Assembly (NCBI GenBank): GCA_902803255.1
Contig: CADCPG010000159.1
Span: 1 to 7,753, forward strand
DNA from: an uncultured Ruminococcus sp.
GTDB taxonomy: Bacteria > Bacillota > Clostridia > Oscillospirales > CAG-272
Length of the DNA: 7,753 bases
Direction of reading: 5' to 3'
Shown here: positions 1 through 6,174 of the stretch, piece by piece
Numbering within the stretch: position 1 is the first letter of the stretch
How the letters are laid out: every line of letters begins with the position of its first letter
Program-made: the position numbers and the translations under genes
Notes under the pieces: model-generated
Databases searched by the model: none
Told to the model about the DNA's origin: nothing
What the model saw: the letters and a program-made list of their open reading frames with translations, nothing else

Positions 1-194
1 GAGACGCGCGCCGACTCGAGGTACTCCTCCCTGAAGTGAAGTCCCTTGGCTATGAACAGAGTACCGGGTGTGACGTCCCTCGAATCGAACGACAGGGAAA
101 ACACCGGCGTCTCCGGCTCCTTCAGCTCCGAGCCCGCGAGTATGCCGCGCGACTCGAGCATATCTCTGTAGTCTTTCAGTGTGTAAGTTGTCAT
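1..194 (-). CDS. murE: MurE-like Mur ligase, N-terminal fragment (3' end outside window)
   Basis: This is the first 64 codons of a minus-strand gene whose remainder lies left of the window. MurE ligases are cytoplasmic ATP-dependent enzymes that add the third amino acid (meso-DAP or Lys) to UDP-MurNAc-L-Ala-D-Glu. The fragment shows the family's N-terminal uridine-binding motif: FDSRDVTPGTLFIAKG at residues 36-51, followed by FREEYLESA (54-62), matching the DSRxVxPGxLFxAxxG pattern of MurE. The ATP-binding GKT loop and the central and C-terminal domains are not visible, so substrate specificity cannot be read. The ATG at 192-194 is preceded by GGAG 11 bases upstream and by a good promoter about 50 bases further up. 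It is divergent from the uracil permease. MurF or a MurE paralogue is the main alternative, because the fragment is short. Confidence 0.72.
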   Translation of the reverse strand, partial: MTTYTLKDYRDMLESRGILAGSELKEPETPVFSLSFDSRDVTPGTLFIAKGLHFREEYLESARV

Positions 195-251
195 TGACGG
201 TCCATCTCCGCTGACTTTGATGCGGCGCGGTCATCCGCGTCATAATAGATA

Positions 252-280
252 ATTATAACACTAAAGGATGCTCTTGGCAA
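252..280 (-). promoter_or_regulatory. Sigma-A promoter for the murE-like gene
   Basis: Read on the minus strand, TTGCCA (275-280, one mismatch to TTGACA) and a perfect TATAAT (252-257) are separated by exactly 17 bases. A TGT directly before TATAAT makes it an extended -10. Transcription would start near position 245, giving a leader of about 50 bases before the murE ATG. The surrounding AT-richness contrasts with the GC-rich genes on either side. Confidence 0.75.
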
Positions 281-301
281 GGAATTTATGAGCATCGGTG
301 C

Positions 302-362
302 AAAAAAGGCGCATCGGGCGCCGGCTCACGCGCCGATCCTCCCGAAAATGCCCCGTCGGGCA
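302..362 (-). terminator. Terminator-like tandem hairpins between divergent promoters
   Basis: On the minus strand two hairpins follow each other. The first is TGCCC-GACG-GGGCA (349-362), a perfect 5-bp stem with a 4-base loop, followed by TTTT. The second uses GGCGC (330-334) and GCGCC (308-312), directly followed by six T (302-307). A competing 8-bp stem with one bulge pairs 330-337 with 313-321. A stem plus T6 is the form of an intrinsic terminator for leftward transcription. However, no minus-strand gene is recognised between 363 and 604 to be terminated, so this may end antisense transcription, end an unrecognised small RNA, or simply be structured spacer. Confidence 0.35.
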
Positions 363-391
363 AAAAAATCCGCCATTTCGGTAAAAAACAG

Positions 392-420
392 TTTACAAAC
401 ACAATATATTGTGATATAAT
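392..420 (+). promoter_or_regulatory. Sigma-A promoter for the uracil permease
   Basis: TTTACA (392-397, one mismatch to TTGACA) and a perfect TATAAT (415-420) have a 17-base spacer. TGA at 412-414 gives the extended -10 form. Predicted transcription start is near 427, leaving a leader of about 178 bases before the permease ATG at 605. That is long enough for leader-based regulation. A palindrome fills most of the spacer, a position where a bound repressor would block RNA polymerase. Confidence 0.8.
399..414. promoter_or_regulatory. Palindromic operator candidate resembling an NrdR box
   Basis: The 14-base perfect palindrome CACAATATATTGTG (400-413) lies between the -35 and -10 of the permease promoter. 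Extended to 16 bases (399-414) it agrees at 15 of 16 positions with the NrdR-box consensus as I remember it (acaCwAtATaTwGtgt). NrdR is the zinc-ribbon/ATP-cone repressor of ribonucleotide reductase genes. Known sites usually occur as a pair about one and a half to three helical turns apart. I see no second copy at the usual distance on either side. The palindrome is directly visible; the assignment to NrdR is inference. Confidence 0.45.
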
Positions 421-521
421 CTTGTCAACCGGAAAAACTACATCGGCTGACGCGATTAGTGACAATGGCCCGCAACTTTATATCTCCTATGCCTGCTCAC
501 GCGTCGCGCGCAAAAGCTACA

Positions 522-560
522 GCCGTTCCAGTGGTTCTTCCCGAAACGGCGTTTTTGTTT
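522..560 (+). terminator. Attenuator-like hairpin with T-run in the permease leader
   Basis: GCCGTT (522-527) pairs perfectly with AACGGC (545-550) across a 17-base loop and is followed at once by GTTTTTGTTT (551-560). This is the form of a weak intrinsic terminator. It sits inside the transcribed leader, about 95 bases after the predicted start and 45 bases before the permease ATG, so it could stop transcription before the gene. I looked for a PyrR-binding motif and for purine riboswitch core bases and did not find a convincing match. The stem is short (6 bp), so the call is tentative. Confidence 0.4.
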
Positions 561-589
561 GCAGACAGAGCATAACGCCTCACAATCAC

Positions 590-595
590 GGAGGG
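590..595 (+). promoter_or_regulatory. Ribosome binding site deciding the permease start
   Basis: GGAGGG ends 9 bases before ATG 605. This strong site fixes the start at 605 and argues against the in-frame upstream extension to TTG 422, which would begin at or before the predicted transcription start and lacks a Shine-Dalgarno sequence. Confidence 0.85.
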
Positions 596-604
596 AAAGT
601 CCAG

Positions 605-2020
605 ATGAAACTTGTCTACAACGTTAGCGACAGACCCAAAGCGGGGCAGATCATTGTCTTCGCGCTCCAGCAGCTGCTGGCGATCCTCGCGGCCACGATA
701 GCGGTGCCCGCGATAGTAGGAAACGGGATGTCGCAGTCGGCGGCACTCTTCGGAGCCGGCGTCGGAACCCTCGTTTACCTCGTGCTGACCAAATTCAGGA
801 GTCCCGTGTTCCTCGGCTCCTCGTTCGCATTCCTCTCCTCGATGTTCGCCGCGTTCGCCGGAGGCGTCTCCGCCTCTCTCGGCTACCTCGGCATGATCAT
901 CGGAGCCGTCATGGCCGGTCTCGTATACGTGATCATCGCGATAGTGATCCGGTTCGCCGGTGCCGGCTGGGTCAACAAGCTCATGCCCGCCGTCATCATC
1001 GGGCCGACGGTCGCCATCATCGGACTGTCGCTCTCGGGCAACGCCGTCCTCAATTCTCTCGGCTATGCCAACGCCGGTGAGGCGCTCGTCGACGCCAACG
1101 GCAGCTACATCGTCAACCTCAGCACGGGCATCAACCTGATCGTCGCCCTCGTCACACTCACCGTCATCATCGTCTGCTCGGTCTACGGCAGGAAGATGGC
1201 GAAGATGATCCCCTTCATCATAGGCATCTGCGCCGGATACGCCGTCGCGCTCTGCTTCACCCTCATCGGTAAGTACGCGAACATCGATGCTCTCAAGATA
1301 CTTGATTTCACCGCCTTCAAGGATATGAAGTGGATCCCCGGATTCACCTTCCTCACGGCTTTCGGCGGGAACTATGATTACGGTACCGTCGGAAGCATGG
1401 GCAAGTACATCGCCGCGATCGCGGTGGCCTACGTGCCCGTCGCCTTCGTCGTATTCGCCGAACACATCGCCGACCACAAGAACCTCTCCTCGATCATCGA
1501 GGCCGACCTGCTTGAGGAACCCGGACTTCACCGCACCCTCCTCGGCGACGGAATCGGATCGATGGCCGGAGCCTTCTTCGGCGGCTGCCCCAACACCACA
1601 TACGGCGAGTCGGTCGGCTGCGTCGCGATCTCGGGCAACGCCTCGGTCATCACGACTGTCGCCACCGCGATACTCGCGATAGTCGCCTCCTTCATCGCGC
1701 CCTTCACGACCTTCCTCGCGACCATCCCGTACTGCGTCATGGGCGGCGTGTGCATCACCCTCTACGGCTTCATCGCGGTCTCCGGACTCAAGATGCTCCA
1801 GAAGGTCAACCTCGACAGCAACCGCAACCTCTTCCCCGCCTCGATCATCCTGATCTGCGGAGTCGGCGGACTCAAGCTGCTGTTCGGCAGCATCACGATC
1901 ACCTCGATCGCCGTGGCTCTCATACTCGGCATTCTCGCGAACGTGATCCTCGCGAAGGGCGAAAAGACTCCCGAGGCGAAAGCCGTGGAGAAGGAGCCCG
2001 AAGCGGAAAAGAAGGAATAA
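605..2020 (+). CDS. uraA: Uracil permease, NCS2 (UraA/PyrP) family
   Basis: A 471-residue integral membrane nucleobase importer, probably a proton-coupled uracil symporter, serving pyrimidine salvage. The protein is almost wholly hydrophobic with many membrane segments, as in the 14-helix NCS2 fold. Visible family features are the helix-1 segment FALQQLLAILAATIAVP (19-35), the helix-8 motif FAEHIADH with the substrate-binding acidic residue at E286, the conserved EPGLHRTLLGDGI stretch, and NTTYGES (330-336) with the second key glutamate E335. NTTYGE is typical of the uracil branch rather than the xanthine/urate branch (which has QNNG-type motifs). Compared with E. coli UraA, AEHVGH is replaced by AEHIADH, and the usual QH of helix 1 is QQ, so transport specificity is not certain. 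The C-terminus ends in a charged tail of about 20 Lys/Glu-rich residues. Upstream are a promoter with a palindrome and a leader hairpin, suggesting regulation by nucleotide status. Confidence 0.88.
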   Translation: MKLVYNVSDRPKAGQIIVFALQQLLAILAATIAVPAIVGNGMSQSAALFGAGVGTLVYLVLTKFRSPVFLGSSFAFLSSMFAAFAGGVSASLGYLGMIIGAVMAGLVYVIIAIVIRFAGAGWVNKLMPAVIIGPTVAIIGLSLSGNAVLNSLGYANAGEALVDANGSYIVNLSTGINLIVALVTLTVIIVCSVYGRKMAKMIPFIIGICAGYAVALCFTLIGKYANIDALKILDFTAFKDMKWIPGFTFLTAFGGNYDYGTVGSMGKYIAAIAVAYVPVAFVVFAEHIADHKNLSSIIEADLLEEPGLHRTLLGDGIGSMAGAFFGGCPNTTYGESVGCVAISGNASVITTVATAILAIVASFIAPFTTFLATIPYCVMGGVCITLYGFIAVSGLKMLQKVNLDSNRNLFPASIILICGVGGLKLLFGSITITSIAVALILGILANVILAKGEKTPEAKAVEKEPEAEKKE

Positions 2021-2064
2021 GCTCATCCATTTCGCGAATCCTGTCACCATAAGCTGAACCGATC

Positions 2065-2102
2065 TTCCGCCGGCGCCCACACATTTGCGGGCGCCGGCGG
2101 AA
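2065..2102. other. Perfect 14-bp GC-rich hairpin without U-tract
   Basis: The arms 2065-2078 and 2089-2102 are exact reverse complements (TTCCGCCGGCGCCC in the left arm), with a 10-base loop. On the plus strand it is followed by ATGCTC and then an A-run, not T. On the minus strand it is not followed by T either, so it is not a standard intrinsic terminator. It lies 45 bases after the permease stop and 59 bases before the next ATG. It could protect the 3' end of the permease mRNA, or act as a terminator that does not need a U-tract. Confidence 0.55.
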
Positions 2103-2161
2103 ATGCTCAAAAAAAGCCTGACGGCGGCGCACGCAGCCGTTCGGAGGAATACAAATACATC

Positions 2162-2887
2162 ATGGAAAAAAAGAGAAAAGTCATAATAACCGGCGGCTCC
2201 CGCGGCATCGGCGCCGCGTGCGTCAGAAGATTCTGCGCCGCCGGAGACGACGTGGTATTCATTTACAGGGAAAATTCCGCGGCTGCCGGCAAAATCGCCG
2301 AAGAAACAGGCGCGCGTCACATAAAATACAATTTGTCGGTGTATAATAATTCGATTGCAGCCGCCGCCGAGGCGCTCTCGATGCTAGGCGGCTGCGACGT
2401 CCTGGTAAACGCCGCCGGGATCGCCCAGATCAAGCTCTACGGTCAGATCACGCAGCGCGAGTGGCGGACTATGATCGACACGAACCTCTCGTCCGTATTC
2501 GCGCTGACCCAGCGCGTATCCTCGGCCATGATCGCCGCGCACAGCGGCAGGATCGTGAACATAGGTTCGGTCTGGGGAGGCAGCGGTGCGTCGTGCGAGG
2601 TCCACTATTCGGCCTCCAAGTCGGCCTTACGCGGATTCACCTCAGCGCTGGCGAAGGAACTGGGTCCGTCGGGCATCACGGTGAACTGCGTAGAGCCCGG
2701 GGTCATCGACACCGACATGAACCGCGGACTCACAGATGAGGTGAAGGACTCGCTCCGCGAGGCCACGCCTCTGTGCAGGCTCGGAACTCCGGAGGAGGTC
2801 TCCTCGGCGGTGTTCTTCCTCGCGTCGGAGGAGGCGTCTTTCATAACGGGAGCGATCCTTCCCGTCGACGGCGGATTCAGAGGCTGA
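2162..2887 (+). CDS. ymfI: SDR-family reductase, probably EF-P 5-aminopentanone reductase (YmfI-like)
   Basis: A 241-residue soluble NAD(P)H-dependent classical short-chain dehydrogenase/reductase. The Rossmann glycine motif TGGSRGIG is at 10-17, NAAG at 83-86, and the catalytic tetrad at N108, S136, Y149 and K153 (YxxxK). PGVIDTDM (179-186) and a final GAILPVDGGF close the fold. The stretches IAQIKLYGQIT (87-97) and VWGGSGASCEVHYSASK (137-153) resemble clostridial and Bacillus YmfI. In B. subtilis YmfI reduces the 5-aminopentanone group on elongation factor P to 5-aminopentanol. FabG (3-oxoacyl-ACP reductase) is the main alternative; no other fatty-acid gene is nearby, but efp is not in the window either. 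GGAGGA (2143-2148) lies 13 bases before the ATG, a slightly long spacing. No clear promoter is seen in the 141-base gap upstream. The following ABC transporter gene begins 72 bases downstream with no terminator between, so they may share a transcript. Confidence 0.7.
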   Translation: MEKKRKVIITGGSRGIGAACVRRFCAAGDDVVFIYRENSAAAGKIAEETGARHIKYNLSVYNNSIAAAAEALSMLGGCDVLVNAAGIAQIKLYGQITQREWRTMIDTNLSSVFALTQRVSSAMIAAHSGRIVNIGSVWGGSGASCEVHYSASKSALRGFTSALAKELGPSGITVNCVEPGVIDTDMNRGLTDEVKDSLREATPLCRLGTPEEVSSAVFFLASEEASFITGAILPVDGGFRG

Positions 2888-2959
2888 CCCGCCGGCGTCC
2901 GACGCCCGCGGGCGGAAGCTTTAAGGCAAACAAAAAAATCATATACGGAAAGACATCAG

Positions 2960-5900
2960 ATGCTGGAACTCAAGCAGATCACAAAGGATTACATCACCGG
3001 AGCCGAGACGGTCCGTGCCCTCCGGGGCATAGATCTCGCCTTCCGAGACTGCGAATTCGTCGCCGTTCTCGGTCCGTCGGGCTGCGGAAAGACGACGATG
3101 CTCAACATCATAGGCGGCCTCGACAGCTACACAGAGGGCGACCTCTCGATTAACGGCAGGTCGACGAAGGACTACTCCGGCCGCGACTGGGACACATACC
3201 GGAACCATTCTGTCGGATTCGTTTTCCAGACCTACAACCTCATACCCCACCAGACCGTACTCCGCAACGTCGAGCTGGCGCTGACGCTCTCGGGCGTGCC
3301 GCGCGCCGAGCGAAGAAGGCGGGCAAAAGAGGCGCTCGAGCGGGTCGGCCTCGGAGGCCAGCTGAACAAGCGGCCGAACGAGATGTCGGGCGGCCAGATG
3401 CAGCGTGTGGCCATCGCGAGGGCGATCGTCAACGACCCCGACATCGTGCTCGCCGACGAACCGACCGGCGCCCTCGACACCGAGACCGGCATCCAGGTCA
3501 TGGAGATACTCAAGGAGATCTCGAAGGAACGCCTGGTCGTCATGGTAACACACAATCCCGAGCTCGCCGGAAGATACGCCACGCGCACCGTCAATATGAT
3601 CGACGGACTCATCACCGGCGATTCCGACCCGTTCGTTCCTTCGGCCGCGTCTTCCGCCTCCCTTTCCGGCGCGACATCCGGTGAGAAAGCGGCGGCGGGA
3701 GAAAAAACAGAAGTAGACGGAAAGACACCGGACGGGACCGGGAAAAAGAAAAGAGACGGAACGAAGGAAAAGAAGCCTTCGATGTCCATCTTCACGTCGT
3801 TCGGACTCTCGCTCAACAATCTGTTCACCAAGAAGGGCCGCACCGCTCTCACCTCATTCGCCGGCAGCATAGGGATCATAGGCATCGCGCTGATCTATGC
3901 AGTGTCGAACGGAGCCACGAATTACATAAACAACGTCCAGGAGGAGACTCTGACCGCCTATCCGCTGACTCTTGAGTCGGAGACCGTCGAGCTCGCTTCT
4001 CTAATCGAGACTTTTCTCGGGAAAGCCGAATCTGACCGTGAGCACGGCCTCGACGCCATCTACCAGAAGGCCATGGTCTACAGCCTCGTCAACTCACTCA
4101 ACTCGATCGAGACGAGCGTGAACGACCTGACCGCCTTCAAGTCGTACCTCGGAGAGCGCATGGCCGATCCCGATGACACGACAGGGCTCCGGGACGCGGT
4201 AAGCGGAGTACAGTACGTCTATCCGCTCGACCTGATGGTATACACCGAGAGCACCGACGGAAAGATCATCCACTCCGATATCAACGAGCTCATGCGCGAC
4301 CTCATAATAAAGAACATGAACGACCGCATAAAGCAGTCGTCGAGCATCTTCGACACCGGCGGCGGCGACGGAGACGGCGGCTCCGGCAGCGGCTGGCAGG
4401 GCGCCTCGGGCTTCAGCTCGATGATGTCGTCCGCCTCTTCGTACTCCACCCTCTTCCAGGAGATGCTCCCCGGACGCGACGGCAGGCTGATCTCAGACGT
4501 CTTTTATTCGCAGTACGACCTCATATACGGCAGCTGGCCGAACGACTACAACGAAGTGGTGCTGGTCGTCGACGAAAAGAACGAAGTGGCCGACCTCAGC
4601 CTCTACGCGCTCGGCCTGCTTCCCGAAGAGGACGTGAAGAAGGTCTTCGACGCCGTCGCCGACAAGGTGCAGATCGAAGAATCCCGCCGCTCCTGGACAT
4701 ACGAGGAGATATGCTCGGGCGATTACCGCGTCGTCCTTCCCTTCAACTGCTACGTCTACAACGCCGAGACCGGCGGATACGACGACCTCCGAGACACCGA
4801 GGCCGGGATCCGCTATCTTTACTCGGGCGGACTCCGTCTGCGTGTCTGCGGCATCATCAGAGCCAAGGAAAGCGCCATCACGACGATCCTTAACGGCTCG
4901 ATAGGATACACATCCAGGCTGACCGAGTACATACTCGAAGCCGCGAAGGACTCGGATATCGTCAGGGCGCAGGAGGCCGACCCCGAACACGACATCTTCA
5001 GCGGACGTATGTTCCGCGATGTTTCAGACTCGCTCACCGACGCCGAAAAGGCCGCCGCCTTCCGCAAGCGGATGTCGGAGCTTCCGGAGGACGACAAGGC
5101 GGCGGTGTACGTCAACATCATGAGCATCCCGACCGACGAGTTCCTCGACGGCGCCGTTGACGCCGCACTCTCCGCCATGAGCCGGGCCGATATGGAGGCC
5201 TCGCTCGAGGCCGCCCTAAAGACGCAGATGAGCGTCGACGCCGGCGCGCTTATGGAATACGTGAAGTCGATGTCGGACGAAGAGCTCCACGACCTGATAG
5301 CCGGCGCGATGAAGGAGCGCATAAAGGAACAGTACGCGCAGAACATAGCCGCCGGACTTGCCGCGATCCCCAAGGCGGACCTCGCAGCCTCGCTCGACGC
5401 CGCCATCGGCGGATATACCGACGAGATGTGCGCGAAATACTACGCCGAGGTCGCCGACACCTCGGGCAGCACCTACGGGCGCAACATGAGGAAACTCGGC
5501 TGCATCGATCCCGACGAACCGTCGGCGATCAACATCTTCTCCTCGACATTCGAGAACAAGGATACCGTCAAGAGCGCCATCGACGCCTACAACGACTCGG
5601 TAGACGACGCTCACGAGATCAAATACACCGACTTCGTCGGCCTTATGATGTCGTCGATCACGACTATCATCAACGCGATAACATACGTGCTCATCGGATT
5701 CGTCGCGATCTCGCTCTTCGTCTCGTCGATCATGATCGGCGTCATCACGCTGATCTCGGTGCAGGAGCGCACGAAGGAGATCGGAATACTCCGCGCGATC
5801 GGAGCCTCGAAGTCGAACGTCTCCTCGATGTTCAGCGCCGAGACCGTGATCATAGGATTCACCGCCGGTGTCATCGGCGTCGCGGTGACATACCTGCTGT

Positions 5901-6082
5901 GCATACCGATCAACATCATTCTCCACCGTCTCACCGACATAGAGAACCTGAGCGCGTCGCTTCCTGTGCCGACCGCCCTCATACTCATTGCGATAAGCAT
6001 AGTGCTGACGCTGATATCCGGCATCATCCCGTCGGTCGGAGCCGCGAAGAAGGACCCCGTCGTCGCGCTGAGGACCGAATAA
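2960..6082 (+). CDS. Fused ABC transporter: MacB/LolD-type ATPase plus FtsX-type permease with large ectodomain
   Basis: A 1040-residue protein that joins an ATPase and a permease. Residues 1-220 form the ATPase: Walker A GPSGCGKTT (38-46), Q-loop Q90, signature MSGGQMQR (142-149), Walker B IVLADEP (162-168), D-loop GALD (170-173) and switch H198. A low-complexity Ser/Ala/Lys linker spans about 222-275. Transmembrane helix 1 is about 297-319. An extracytoplasmic region of roughly 570 residues follows, containing a Gly-rich linker (467-484) and a helical-repeat part (721-820). Helices 2-4 lie near 905-933, 963-988 and 1003-1023, with the FtsX/MacB hallmark QERTKEIGILRAIGAS (935-950) and a typical DPVVALRTE end. 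The topology matches MacB (NBD-TM1-ectodomain-TM2-4), but MacB is about 650 residues. Such proteins usually act as mechanotransmitters for efflux, peptide resistance or cell-envelope work rather than classical transport; the substrate here is unknown. No partner protein or two-component system is adjacent. A GGAAAG site precedes the ATG by 7 bases. Domain assignment is secure; function is not. Confidence 0.88.
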   Translation: MLELKQITKDYITGAETVRALRGIDLAFRDCEFVAVLGPSGCGKTTMLNIIGGLDSYTEGDLSINGRSTKDYSGRDWDTYRNHSVGFVFQTYNLIPHQTVLRNVELALTLSGVPRAERRRRAKEALERVGLGGQLNKRPNEMSGGQMQRVAIARAIVNDPDIVLADEPTGALDTETGIQVMEILKEISKERLVVMVTHNPELAGRYATRTVNMIDGLITGDSDPFVPSAASSASLSGATSGEKAAAGEKTEVDGKTPDGTGKKKRDGTKEKKPSMSIFTSFGLSLNNLFTKKGRTALTSFAGSIGIIGIALIYAVSNGATNYINNVQEETLTAYPLTLESETVELASLIETFLGKAESDREHGLDAIYQKAMVYSLVNSLNSIETSVNDLTAFKSYLGERMADPDDTTGLRDAVSGVQYVYPLDLMVYTESTDGKIIHSDINELMRDLIIKNMNDRIKQSSSIFDTGGGDGDGGSGSGWQGASGFSSMMSSASSYSTLFQEMLPGRDGRLISDVFYSQYDLIYGSWPNDYNEVVLVVDEKNEVADLSLYALGLLPEEDVKKVFDAVADKVQIEESRRSWTYEEICSGDYRVVLPFNCYVYNAETGGYDDLRDTEAGIRYLYSGGLRLRVCGIIRAKESAITTILNGSIGYTSRLTEYILEAAKDSDIVRAQEADPEHDIFSGRMFRDVSDSLTDAEKAAAFRKRMSELPEDDKAAVYVNIMSIPTDEFLDGAVDAALSAMSRADMEASLEAALKTQMSVDAGALMEYVKSMSDEELHDLIAGAMKERIKEQYAQNIAAGLAAIPKADLAASLDAAIGGYTDEMCAKYYAEVADTSGSTYGRNMRKLGCIDPDEPSAINIFSSTFENKDTVKSAIDAYNDSVDDAHEIKYTDFVGLMMSSITTIINAITYVLIGFVAISLFVSSIMIGVITLISVQERTKEIGILRAIGASKSNVSSMFSAETVIIGFTAGVIGVAVTYLLCIPINIILHRLTDIENLSASLPVPTALILIAISIVLTLISGIIPSVGAAKKDPVVALRTE

Positions 6083-6119
6083 AGTCTCGCCCTCCACTCA
6101 CCGGAACACGACAGCTTAA

Positions 6120-6163
6120 AACGCCCGGGCGCACCGCACGGTGCGCTCAGGCGTTCTTTATTC
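6120..6163. terminator. Bidirectional intrinsic terminator between convergent genes
   Basis: Arms 6120-6135 and 6140-6155 form a 16-bp stem with a 4-base loop (GCAC), one C/A mismatch and one G/U wobble. On the plus strand it is followed by CTTTATT, ending the ABC transporter transcript. On the minus strand the stem runs into TTTTAAG, serving folD. It lies in the 92-base gap between the two converging stop codons. Confidence 0.85.
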
Positions 6164-6174
6164 AGGCAAAAGCC

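Noticed and set aside
422..604. N-terminal extension of the permease to TTG 422
   Set aside because: It would start at or before the predicted transcription start, has no ribosome site, and adds residues unlike any NCS2 protein. ATG 605 has a strong GGAGGG.
591..610. PyrR-binding-like AGTCCAG just before the permease ATG
   Set aside because: Only the first part of the PyrR consensus (ARUCCNGNGAGGYU) matches; the GAGAGG half is absent and the site overlaps the start codon.
497..2320. A 607-codon open frame on the minus strand opposite the permease
   Set aside because: It is antisense to a clear NCS2 transporter, crosses into the next gene, is a biased Asp/Glu/Arg/Gly-rich translation with no recognisable domain, and is explained by third-position GC bias.
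2888..2959. Terminator or promoter between the reductase and the ABC transporter
   Set aside because: The gap holds GC-rich palindromic bases and an A-run but no stem followed by T and no paired -35/-10, so the genes are treated as possibly cotranscribed.
5216..6097. Long minus-strand and alternative-frame ORFs across the ABC transporter gene
   Set aside because: They are out-of-frame shadows of a gene with clear ATPase and FtsX motifs and have strongly biased composition without domains.
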